DNA of 64,000 bases from Desulfuromonadaceae bacterium (GTDB lineage Bacteria > Desulfobacterota > Desulfuromonadia > Geobacterales > Pseudopelobacteraceae): contig JAQUHA010000001.1 in the NCBI GenBank assembly GCA_028683855.1, positions 62,001 through 126,000 on the forward strand, in the 5' to 3' direction. Position 1 is the first letter of the stretch. Each line of letters opens with the position of its first letter. Positions 26,445 to 33,659 of this stretch are shown here, piece after piece. The notes beneath the pieces were generated by a model. The model had not been told where the DNA came from, searched no databases, and saw nothing but the letters and a program-made list of their open reading frames with translations. A program made the translations under genes and the position numbers.

Positions 26445-26995
26445 CTAGTCTGCCTTGTTTTTACGTTTTACTGACTGCTTTATCAGTTGCTTCTCCTCAG
26501 ATTTTACTCGCCGCTCCAGTTTCTTGATATCTTCCGCAGGCGGTAACTCCTCCGGCTTGATACCCCGATCTGTCAAAACCTTGCGCACATCCTGATTGTT
26601 CTTCACATACTCGAATGCGATAGCGTCTTCGTGACGCAGGTCGTCACGCTTGATGTTAAAGTTGGTAATCTCGTTGGCAAAATCCTTGGCCTTAATGGTG
26701 ATGGTAGGGAGAAAGTCGGCCAAAGCCCGGTTGTCGGGCATTCCCAGGCGGTCTTTCATTCTGCACCAGAACCGATATCGACCATTTTGCTGACGTCAGC
26801 AAAATGGTCTGATACAGAGTGCCCAGTGGTCTGACAGGCGATTTTTGCCTTGTCGATGACCTGCTCGAAGTTACGCCATTGCGTATAGCCGAGTAATGGT
26901 TGCAGTTCACGGGCAAACCAGAACTCTTCGCTGTCGATTTGGTGAGCATAGTCTTCAAAGTTTTTGTGCAGTTGGATGATGATATCGCTTTTCAT
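26445..26995 (-). pseudogene. dinD: dinD (DNA-damage-inducible protein D), internally deleted
   Basis: Two adjoining frames carry the two ends of DinD. Frame 1 (26756-26995, 79 aa) has the N-terminus: SDIIIQLHKNFEDYAHQIDS, EFWFARELQPLLGYTQW, and KMVDIGSGAE before a stop. Frame 2 (26445-26759, 104 aa) has the C-terminus: MKDRLGMPDNRALADFLPTI, TIKAKDFANEITNFN and GIKPEELPPAEDIKKLE. The middle of the family protein (roughly 120-130 residues) is absent, and the join TGAATG at 26756-26761 shifts frame. The start overlaps the stop of the MmeI-like gene (ATGA), so intact dinD was once co-translated with it. A coupled pair of short proteins is the alternative, less likely. Confidence 0.8.
26780..26809. 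repeat. perfect 30-bp palindrome inside dinD
   Basis: The left arm GACCATTTTGCTGAC (26780-26794) is followed without spacer by its exact reverse complement GTCAGCAAAATGGTC (26795-26809). It encodes the DHFADVSKMV part of DinD. A perfect 15-bp-arm palindrome in coding sequence is far beyond chance and may reflect template-switch repair of an imperfect palindrome. Confidence 0.95.
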
Positions 26996-29856
26996 GGTTT
27001 CCTCTTTTTTCCTTTTGTTTCCACCCCCACCAACGGCGCAACCAACTGCTGATATCGCTCAAACAGAAACGCCACCCTCTCGGCTTCAGTCTTGAAGGCT
27101 GTTTTGCCACTTCGACTCGGCTCAGTGCAGGCATAGGCGGCATCCACGGCGCGATCCAGCACCTGATGCGCCTTGACCAGTTCCGGCGGCATGGTCAGGG
27201 GATCGTAGAGGTCGGCAAGGGTTGATGTGGGAAACTTGGCGCGGGCGTCGAGAACACCTTGGGCGGCTGTTTCGATGGCGGACTGTTGTTTATCGGTCGG
27301 TTCAGGCCAGGGGAAGTTATTGTAGACGATTCCGGCGGAGTATTGATAGCGGCTTTCAAGGCGGCCTGTGACAGCCCGCATCCAGGCATTGTGCATGGTA
27401 GATGAGAGAACAGCGTAGTGATAAAGGGTGGCGTTGTGAAGCATGTATATTTTATTACTGGCAATTATATCGGCTGTTAAATACGCTATCGGGAGATACA
27501 AGCGAAGTTCAGATGATACTTCAGGCATTGCAAGGTAAGAAGAGTTGCCCTGCCTCAACTCGCCAAACACCGACGGGGTTGCGGCTGCCTGACGAGTTGG
27601 CTCTTTGCTGCTTTTCAGCCTCATTTCCTTTACTGCTTCGACCCGTGCAAGCACATATGGCATTTTCCGCATCTCATCAGGCGGGCATTCAACCAGCCAC
27701 AGGCAATAACGGGATATGCTGTTAATCAACTCCTCCGAACCCATGAACGGCCTAATCCACCGCTCCGCCGCCGGTTCTTTTGAGAGCAGTTCCAACTTGT
27801 CTGCTTCCGACAACAAGAGATGCCCGCCGTCAACCGGTTTACTGCCATACACAAGTGACGGCACCGCGCAAAGAGGCTTTGAAAGCCGGTTCAGCACCAC
27901 ATCCGGCCCATCCACCAGATAGGGATTGATGTTGGTTGCCTTTATGGCGTGCGGTTCGCTTTTGGGAGTGTCATAATCAAAGATGATTTTTTCAGGTGCA
28001 TCAGACAAGGCAAAACCGACAATCACGCAATGCACGGCGGCCTTGCCACGCGCCTCACTGTTCCATTGAAAGGTGCGGTGGGCAAAGTTAATCCTGATGC
28101 CGCGCCGAAGCAGATCGGGCCAGAGAATGCCGACTTGCTCACCTTGGGTGATTGAGTTGGTGGAGACAAAGGCGGCTTTCACCCCATCCCCCTCCCGACC
28201 TCCCCCTTGAAAGGGGAGGAGCTTAAAGGCATCGATTGTGGTTTTTGTCCCCTCCCTTTCAAGGGGAGGGTTAGGGTGGGGATGGGGTTGATTCGCAATA
28301 TATTCTGCAGCCTTACGATACCAATATGCCACGTAATCCAACACCCCGGCCCCTTTGATGTCATGGAAAACCGAGGCCAGCTCTTCTTTTTGCGCAGCAC
28401 TTTGAAGAGACTTACCTAAAAACGGGGGATTCCCCAGCAAATACGACAGCCGGTACGCCGGAACAACGTCGTTCCAATCTATCCGCAAGGCATTGCCATG
28501 CACGATATGCGGCGCTTTCTTGAGCGGCAGGCGAGCGTAGTACTGGCCGAATTCTTCCGACACTTTCAGGTTCATCTGATGATCGGTCAGCCAGAGCGCC
28601 ACCTCGGCAATACGCGCCGGCCACTCCTCGATCTCAATGCCGTGGAACTGATCGACGTTGACGCCGATGAGCTGGAAAACATCCAGCATAAGCTGATCGC
28701 TCTGGCGCACATGACGAAGAACCTCCAGCTCCAGCAGACGCAGTTCGCGATAGGCGATAACCAGGAAGTTGCCGCAGCCGCAGGCGGGGTCGAAAAAGGT
28801 CAGGTGGGCGAGTTTTTTCAAAAACTCGAAAAGCTGGTTCCGGTTGCGCTTAACCTTGTGAAACTCGGCCCACAACTCATCGAGAAACAACGGGTGGATC
28901 AGCTTGAGGATGTTGGTTTCGCTGGTGTAGTGGGCACCCAGATTACGCCGGGCGGTGGTGTCCATGATCGATTGGAACAACGAGCCGAAGATAGCTGGAG
29001 AAATGCGGCTCCAGTCAAGGGCGCAGCAGTCCAGCAGCGCTTCGCGCATCTGGCGGGTGCAATCGGAGATCGGAAGGGTTTCACTAAAAAGCTGGCCATT
29101 GACATACGGGAAGGCGGCCAACTGTTCGTCAAGCGCCGCTGAGCGGCGTTCTGGCGCGGTATCAAGCACCTGGAACAGTTTGGCAAGATGCATCCCCAGA
29201 TCGCTGCCGTCTTCCGCCGTGCGCTGCTCCAGATAATCCTGAAACTGGCACCGCTCAAACAGAGCCGTATCCTCGGCAAACATGCAAAACAGGATACGCA
29301 CCAGCAGTACTTCAAGCGGATGTCCGTAGTAGCCGGACGATTTCAGCAAATCGTGCAGTTTTCCCAACTTCTCTGCTGCCTGGATATTGACCGGGTCTTG
29401 CTGGCCGAAACTGCGGGTCTGGTATCCTGCGATGAAACCGAAAAGCTTGATGTTTTTGGAAAGATCGGCAAGAGGGAAATCATGCTGCTCATTGTTGTCG
29501 AGATCGTAGAGGCGAAAGCGGGCAAAGTCCGATACCAGCACATAACGAGGCAGATCACGCTCCTTCAGACCGGGAAAATAATCAAAAGCCTGACGGGCGG
29601 CGCGATCCAGATCCTTGCCGCGTGACTTGTGCTCGATGAGAAGCACACCTTTCCAGAGCAGGTCGATAAAACCGCCGTGACCATCATCCTTTTTTACCGG
29701 AGCTTCAAATGATGCAACACGCCGCCGGGTAATGCCGAAGACGTTGAAAAAACTGTCCCAAAAGCTTTTGGCTTCTGCATCTTCCGAACACTCCGTGGCC
29801 CACTCCCGGCTGAAGGCCAGCGCGCGATCACGTATTTCATTCCAGGAAATGGGCAT
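26992..29856 (-). CDS. MmeI-like (type IIL) fused restriction endonuclease-methyltransferase
   Basis: A 954-residue single-chain restriction-modification protein. An N-terminal PD-ExK nuclease is seen as Asp65 (GGFIDLLWKG) and Glu75-x-Lys77 (LLIEHKSRG); the D-x9-ExK spacing equals that of MmeI. A helical spacer follows (about 150-310). The adenine methyltransferase has motif I DPACGCGNF at 356-364 and motif IV NPPF at 476-479. Target-recognition and C-terminal regions follow (e.g. RYQYSAGIVYNNFPWP). Such enzymes methylate one strand and cut about 20 nt away. About 35 residues at 524-559 come from an inserted palindromic element. ATG at 29856 has GAGGTG upstream. dinD overlaps its stop by 4 nt. 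Possibly functional, since the frame is intact. Confidence 0.87.
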   Translation of the reverse strand: MPISWNEIRDRALAFSREWATECSEDAEAKSFWDSFFNVFGITRRRVASFEAPVKKDDGHGGFIDLLWKGVLLIEHKSRGKDLDRAARQAFDYFPGLKERDLPRYVLVSDFARFRLYDLDNNEQHDFPLADLSKNIKLFGFIAGYQTRSFGQQDPVNIQAAEKLGKLHDLLKSSGYYGHPLEVLLVRILFCMFAEDTALFERCQFQDYLEQRTAEDGSDLGMHLAKLFQVLDTAPERRSAALDEQLAAFPYVNGQLFSETLPISDCTRQMREALLDCCALDWSRISPAIFGSLFQSIMDTTARRNLGAHYTSETNILKLIHPLFLDELWAEFHKVKRNRNQLFEFLKKLAHLTFFDPACGCGNFLVIAYRELRLLELEVLRHVRQSDQLMLDVFQLIGVNVDQFHGIEIEEWPARIAEVALWLTDHQMNLKVSEEFGQYYARLPLKKAPHIVHGNALRIDWNDVVPAYRLSYLLGNPPFLGKSLQSAAQKEELASVFHDIKGAGVLDYVAYWYRKAAEYIANQPHPHPNPPLEREGTKTTIDAFKLLPFQGGGREGDGVKAAFVSTNSITQGEQVGILWPDLLRRGIRINFAHRTFQWNSEARGKAAVHCVIVGFALSDAPEKIIFDYDTPKSEPHAIKATNINPYLVDGPDVVLNRLSKPLCAVPSLVYGSKPVDGGHLLLSEADKLELLSKEPAAERWIRPFMGSEELINSISRYCLWLVECPPDEMRKMPYVLARVEAVKEMRLKSSKEPTRQAAATPSVFGELRQGNSSYLAMPEVSSELRLYLPIAYLTADIIASNKIYMLHNATLYHYAVLSSTMHNAWMRAVTGRLESRYQYSAGIVYNNFPWPEPTDKQQSAIETAAQGVLDARAKFPTSTLADLYDPLTMPPELVKAHQVLDRAVDAAYACTEPSRSGKTAFKTEAERVAFLFERYQQLVAPLVGVETKGKKRKP
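27108..27128. repeat. short dispersed-repeat-like insertion in the MmeI-like gene
   Basis: CACTTCGACTCGGCTCAGTG has CACT/AGTG ends and resembles short dispersed repeats of the form ACTTCGACTxxGCTCAGTGC that I know from many bacterial genomes. It is in frame, encoding CTEPSRSG near the C-terminus (AYACTEPSRSGKTAFKT), where relatives usually read straight from AYG to the TxxxR-x-AFLF segment. Confidence 0.45.
28182..28287. mobile_element. 106-bp palindromic element inserted in frame in the MmeI-like gene
   Basis: The two ends form long imperfect inverted repeats: CCCCATCCCCCTCCCGACCT at the left and the complement of CCCCATCCCCACCCTAACCC at the right. Each arm also holds its own small palindrome around CTTGAAAGG / CCTTTCAAGG. 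In the gene it encodes PHPHPNPPLEREGTKTTIDA and FKLLPFQGGGREGDG, low-complexity peptide unlike the rest of the protein. Family proteins run directly from the AAEYI helix to AAFVSTNSI. It resembles the PHPNPPLxGEG-type REP/MITE elements scattered through proteobacterial genomes, and the Rickettsia palindromic elements in its habit of sitting in frame inside genes. Confidence 0.75.
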
Positions 29857-29981
29857 CAGAGCACCTCATTAACAAACGATTTTCCACGTTACAAAAACAG
29901 CACGGCATCTAATGTTGATAACTCGTGCTGTTCAAATGTTACAAAGATAATCCGTTGCCTGGCGAACCACTGCACAGGCGA

Positions 29982-30018
29982 TTTCGGCTGGAGCACCGGT
30001 GTATGTCGCCAGCCGAAA
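29982..30018 (-). terminator. hairpin after rsfS, possible terminator
   Basis: Ten-bp perfect arms TTTCGGCTGG and CCAGCCGAAA with a 17-nt loop, 35 nt downstream of the rsfS stop. No T-run follows on the minus strand, so it may be a processing or stabilising hairpin rather than a true terminator. It lies at the right edge of the restriction islet. Confidence 0.35.
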
Positions 30019-30052
30019 CGAACCATCCGGCTTCAGATTTCATTTTTTTACT

Positions 30053-30466
30053 CTAAAAATCCGATTCCTTACGTGCCGCCTTGATTTCCGCCGGCAGCTC
30101 CAGCTCAGGTGCCATGCTCCATAGACCGTCCAGATCGTAATATTTGCGGATCTGGTCGTGGAAGATGTGTACCAGAACGTCACCATAATCCATGACGATC
30201 CATTTACCGTCTGTGGCCCCCTCAATGTCGTTTACCTTGCCGAATTTCTTCAGTCCGGTGCGGATGTTATCAGAAATAGCCTGATTCTGCTTGTCGGAGG
30301 ATCCGGAGATGATCACCATGTAATCGGCGATTGACGAAACACGCGAAATGTCGCGTACACAGATGTCAAAGGCTTTTTTGTCAAACGCAAGCTCGGCGCA
30401 TTTAAGGGCGCGCTCGGTGGCTGTAAGGGTCGTTTTTTCTTCAGTTTTCGGAGTTTTTTTCGGCAT
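30053..30466 (-). CDS. rsfS: ribosome silencing factor RsfS (YbeB/Iojap)
   Basis: A 137-residue protein that binds ribosomal protein uL14 and blocks subunit joining in stationary phase. Family blocks: ADYMVIISGSSDKQNQAISD, EGATDGKWIVMDYGDVLVHI and HDQIRKYYDLDGLW. A Lys/Thr-rich N-terminal extension of about 20 residues (KKTPKTEEKTTLTATER) is longer than in E. coli. ATG at 30466 has AAAGGAT upstream and lies 26 nt inside the end of nadD. It is the last gene of the long operon from 40026. The islet beyond it separates it from rlmH. Confidence 0.94.
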   Translation of the reverse strand: MPKKTPKTEEKTTLTATERALKCAELAFDKKAFDICVRDISRVSSIADYMVIISGSSDKQNQAISDNIRTGLKKFGKVNDIEGATDGKWIVMDYGDVLVHIFHDQIRKYYDLDGLWSMAPELELPAEIKAARKESDF

Positions 30467-31106
30467 CGGTATAGATCCTTTGTTGCGAGATATATTCTGC
30501 TACGTCAGGTGGTACATATTTACTTATGTCAGCTCCAGCTGCAGCCAACTGGCGAATTTCTGTTGAGGAGAGCTCCATTGGGGAGCCGGTGACAAATGTG
30601 ACAGAATGTCCGGAGTCGTGAAGCAGCCTGCCGCTCTTCCCGTCAAGGTGAAAACGTTCTCGTACGGATTCCGGCAGTGCGTTTATCCGGTCACTAATCA
30701 GGAATCCGGGGCGCTCGACGACGATCAGGTTGCAGTTGCTGAATATGTCGCCGAAACAGCGCCAGGTTCCTATCTCCAGAAAGGAATCTCCGCCGATGAT
30801 AAAAAAGAGAGCATCATAAGGATAGAGTTCCCTGAATATCCGGATGGTGTCTATTGAGTATGACTTGCCGGAGCGTTCGGCTTCAATAAGGGAGATTTCA
30901 AAATCCGCTCTGCCTGCGATGGCTCTTTTCACCATTCCCGAACGCTGTTCAAAGGAGATTTCTCCGGCTATCGGTTTATGCGGCGGATCAGCGGCAGGAA
31001 TGAAGATGATCCGATCCAGGTTGCATTCGGCTTGCGCTTCCCCGGCAATACGCAGATGGGCATTATGAATCGGGTTAAAGCTCCCTCCGAGCAGGCCTGT
31101 TCTCAT
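30441..31106 (-). CDS. nadD: nicotinate-nucleotide adenylyltransferase
   Basis: A 221-residue enzyme making NaAD in NAD synthesis. The nucleotidyltransferase motif is GGSFNPIHNAHLRIA, and SSTEIRQ near the C-terminus is the second ATP-binding motif. FIIGGDSFLEIGTWRCF is the family mid-block. The ATG overlaps the stop of the upstream GspE_N gene by 4 nt. Its 3' end overlaps rsfS. The nadD-rsfS pair is common among bacteria. Confidence 0.95.
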   Translation of the reverse strand: MRTGLLGGSFNPIHNAHLRIAGEAQAECNLDRIIFIPAADPPHKPIAGEISFEQRSGMVKRAIAGRADFEISLIEAERSGKSYSIDTIRIFRELYPYDALFFIIGGDSFLEIGTWRCFGDIFSNCNLIVVERPGFLISDRINALPESVRERFHLDGKSGRLLHDSGHSVTFVTGSPMELSSTEIRQLAAAGADISKYVPPDVAEYISQQRIYTDAEKNSEN

Positions 31107-32236
31107 GTCATCAATATCTTGTTCTTGATTATGAGCATCTCGAAGGCGAGAGAAGCCTTGTAGACCAGCCTCTGCAGCTCCTGCAGCCGTTTTCCAAGAG
31201 CATCCATATCTGCCGAAACCACTACCGCAGCGACAACCTTGTTGAGCATGATAATAGGCAATACCAGAAGCGGCGTAATGGTGGTCACCCCAAGGATCTT
31301 TAAGAGCTGTACATTTTCGGGCGTTTGAATCAAGGTACCCATTGAAAAATGCCTGGTTTCTAAAATATCCCGCATTACAGAGGGCTTGCTAAGAAGGATA
31401 GTCAGGTTTTCAAGATCTTCAATCCGCTTTTCTGACGCGACCCCACGCCACCCAACCGCCATATTGTTGCGTATGATAAAAAGCGCCCCCATCCTGAATT
31501 CCTGACCAAGATATTTTATAAAAACAGTCGCAATCTGATCGCGATTCTTTGCTGAAGCAAATTCAATTGAAAGGCGATCAACTGTATATCGTTCAACTCC
31601 ATCCACAACCTGATCAAAGTCTTCTTCATGTCCGGGAATACTGGCAAAGCCCTCAAACTCAAGGGGAATTTCAATATTTAGAAGGTCTCCATTTTCAGCG
31701 ACCATGGGGATTGCAATTTTTTCAGCTTTTTTAACTGCATTCTGAACAGGTGCCGATTTACGTTTATTGGCAATCTCACCTTCTATTCTCAGATAACGGA
31801 TGTCTCCACGTATCTGATAATATTTCGAAAGAGCGGATGTTATCCTGACATCCGGTACAATATGAGGCAGTATTACACAGCCTGTTACAAACGCCACCTC
31901 TTCTATCGCTTTAAAATCTGTCGGATCAGCCATTGCCAATGCCAGCTTTTTACCTTCTGTTCTTATCGGAATGACACGATATCTGCCGGCTAATTCAGCC
32001 GGTACAAGGGCAAGAACCTCGGGAGGTATTGTTGTTAATATTTTGTGTGAAACATTTGGCACCCCAAGCTTATGACTCAAAAATTTGCAGAGCTGTTCGT
32101 CAGTTATATAACCAAGCTCAATAAGGCTGCTACCCAGTTTTATTCCGAATATAGACAGACATTTAAGCGCTTCATCAAGTTGTTCCGGTGAGATAAGTTT
32201 CTCTTTAAGCAGCATTTCACCGAGTTTAATTGCCAT
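31103..32236 (-). CDS. GspE N-terminal (MshEN) domain protein without ATPase
   Basis: A 377-residue protein. Residues 1-150 form a MshEN/GSPII_E_N domain (KLGEMLLKEKLISPEQLDEA, LIELGYITDEQLCKFLSHKL, LALAMADPTDFKAIEEVAFV), the regulatory domain of type II secretion ATPases, some of which bind c-di-GMP. A linker and a GAF-like domain (about 215-370, e.g. GALFIIRNNMAVGWRG) follow. No Walker A or ATPase core is present. AGGG lies upstream of ATG 32236. It follows gspN and overlaps nadD by 4 nt. It may tune secretion or gliding machinery in response to a nucleotide; this is inference. Confidence 0.75.
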   Translation of the reverse strand: MAIKLGEMLLKEKLISPEQLDEALKCLSIFGIKLGSSLIELGYITDEQLCKFLSHKLGVPNVSHKILTTIPPEVLALVPAELAGRYRVIPIRTEGKKLALAMADPTDFKAIEEVAFVTGCVILPHIVPDVRITSALSKYYQIRGDIRYLRIEGEIANKRKSAPVQNAVKKAEKIAIPMVAENGDLLNIEIPLEFEGFASIPGHEEDFDQVVDGVERYTVDRLSIEFASAKNRDQIATVFIKYLGQEFRMGALFIIRNNMAVGWRGVASEKRIEDLENLTILLSKPSVMRDILETRHFSMGTLIQTPENVQLLKILGVTTITPLLVLPIIMLNKVVAAVVVSADMDALGKRLQELQRLVYKASLAFEMLIIKNKILMT

Positions 32237-32262
32237 ATTTTTTCCCTTTTTATTTCGTACAG

Positions 32263-33105
32263 TTACATTATCTGAGGTTGAAGCAGAGTTCCTTTGATCG
32301 GTACGGTATACACTCCGGGGGCGTTCATAAACTTCGCCAAAAGCATAAAGGGTAATCTCTGTTTTTCCAGAAACTCAGCTTTAGGCATTATCGCAAGTTT
32401 CATATCAAGAGGCATTGCGGCGGCATTTGCACCCGATGGAATATCGCCGGAAAGCCTCATATAAACGCCACCCCCTTCGAGGGTAAAGCTTTCAAGCCTG
32501 GTCTTTCCATCGATCACTTTTATCAACCCCTGCGTTTTCAAACCGGAGACATCTGGAAGAGGAAATGCCCCAAGTTTTACTCCTGAAAACTCCAGTTGTT
32601 TAATTTCTAACTTCAGTTCTCCGTTCAACCCCTTTGCTCCTCTTATGAGCTCCCCATGGATCCAGAGATTACCAGCAGTTTTTGCTCCCAAGACGTTTTT
32701 AAAAAAATCTATATCAGCAAGCGATATACCTTCAGCCGTCAGACTCAAAGCTTTTTTACCGCTTAAAGCGTATTCAGTTTCCAGAAACCCTTTACCAATC
32801 GATGCATTAGTCGCAAAGTTCACTCGCCCAATGATAAGCGGAAGCAGAAGTAGTCTTACCTGAAGATGCTCACAGTGAAGAAGTTCCCCCTGCGCCGACG
32901 ATAATACCATTTCATCCCAGGCAAGACCGGGCAGAACTGTCTTATGAACTGAAGGGGTGATTTTTAGACCCTGTTGCGCCAAAGCATCAGCGAGCAAATC
33001 ATCTATCTTGGAGATAGGAAAAAGGATGTAACAAAAGACCATAAAGAGTGAGGCTCCTGCTATTATGAAGCCTGTCAGCCTTATAAGAAATCGGGCTTTT
33101 GTCAT
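32263..33105 (-). CDS. gspN: type II secretion system protein N
   Basis: A 280-residue protein with one N-terminal membrane helix (about 8-30, LTGFIIAGASLFMVFCYILF) and a periplasmic beta-rich domain with repeated strands of the GspN/AsmA-like type (LSLTAEGISLADIDFF, GELKLEIKQLEFSGVKLGAF). Its role in secretion is accessory. The start overlaps gspM by 4 nt and the gene ends the gsp block. Identity rests on position and overall pattern. Confidence 0.75.
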   Translation of the reverse strand: MTKARFLIRLTGFIIAGASLFMVFCYILFPISKIDDLLADALAQQGLKITPSVHKTVLPGLAWDEMVLSSAQGELLHCEHLQVRLLLLPLIIGRVNFATNASIGKGFLETEYALSGKKALSLTAEGISLADIDFFKNVLGAKTAGNLWIHGELIRGAKGLNGELKLEIKQLEFSGVKLGAFPLPDVSGLKTQGLIKVIDGKTRLESFTLEGGGVYMRLSGDIPSGANAAAMPLDMKLAIMPKAEFLEKQRLPFMLLAKFMNAPGVYTVPIKGTLLQPQIM

Positions 33106-33659
33106 CTTGCCTCTCCCCGCACAGGTCGCAGCAACGACATGATTATATTTAAATCACAGTGCGAAGGGTCATCAAAACGAATCCGCAGATTACTTTTTTT
33201 GATCAACAGAGGGCGGCTACTCTTTTCAAGTCTATAGATCAGATTAATTGCCTCGTTTAATGTCAGGCTCTCAATTCGTATATCGGCTGCATCTTCAGTA
33301 AAGCCACTCCGCTCTTCACTTTTAAGCGGAACTATTTTCAGAGTTTTTCCCTTTATACCAATGTCTTCTACGATTTTAGCAGGTGAGTCATCGGACCGGA
33401 GTGTTGCCATTTTACTATTTAGCTCTCCGGATATCTGTTTTGCGGAGAGATATGTAGCTTTAAGCGGCAAAAGTTCCTTTAGTACCTCTTCACGGGCTAC
33501 ACGTTTTTTCTCAACCTCTTCAACCTTTGAACTGAGTGCCGACCATCCAACTGCGATGGCAAGAAGAACAATTAAAATATATCCGGATAAAAGACGTGTT
33601 CTGCTGTCAATATCCTTCCAGATGTTACTTATATTATTGATGATATCAAGTGGTTTCAT
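33102..33659 (-). CDS. gspM: type II secretion system protein M
   Basis: A 185-residue bitopic protein: a short cytoplasmic segment, one membrane helix (about 25-43, LSGYILIVLLAIAVGWSAL), a coiled coil (about 45-85, SSKVEEVEKKRVAREEVLKE) and a ferredoxin-like periplasmic domain. GspM pairs with GspL in the inner-membrane platform. It is translationally coupled by 4-nt overlaps to gspL upstream and gspN downstream. Confidence 0.75.
   Translation of the reverse strand: MKPLDIINNISNIWKDIDSRTRLLSGYILIVLLAIAVGWSALSSKVEEVEKKRVAREEVLKELLPLKATYLSAKQISGELNSKMATLRSDDSPAKIVEDIGIKGKTLKIVPLKSEERSGFTEDAADIRIESLTLNEAINLIYRLEKSSRPLLIKKSNLRIRFDDPSHCDLNIIMSLLRPVRGEAR

Noticed and set aside
28207..28419. Frames reading through the palindromic element (e.g. 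with PTLTLPLKGRG or PLPFKGRVRVGMG peptides)
   Set aside because: These peptides are translations of the repeat itself in other frames, not genes.
26992..29856. Possible frameshift or truncation in the MmeI-like gene because of its odd inserts
   Set aside because: The frame is continuous from start to stop with all nuclease and methyltransferase motifs in order.
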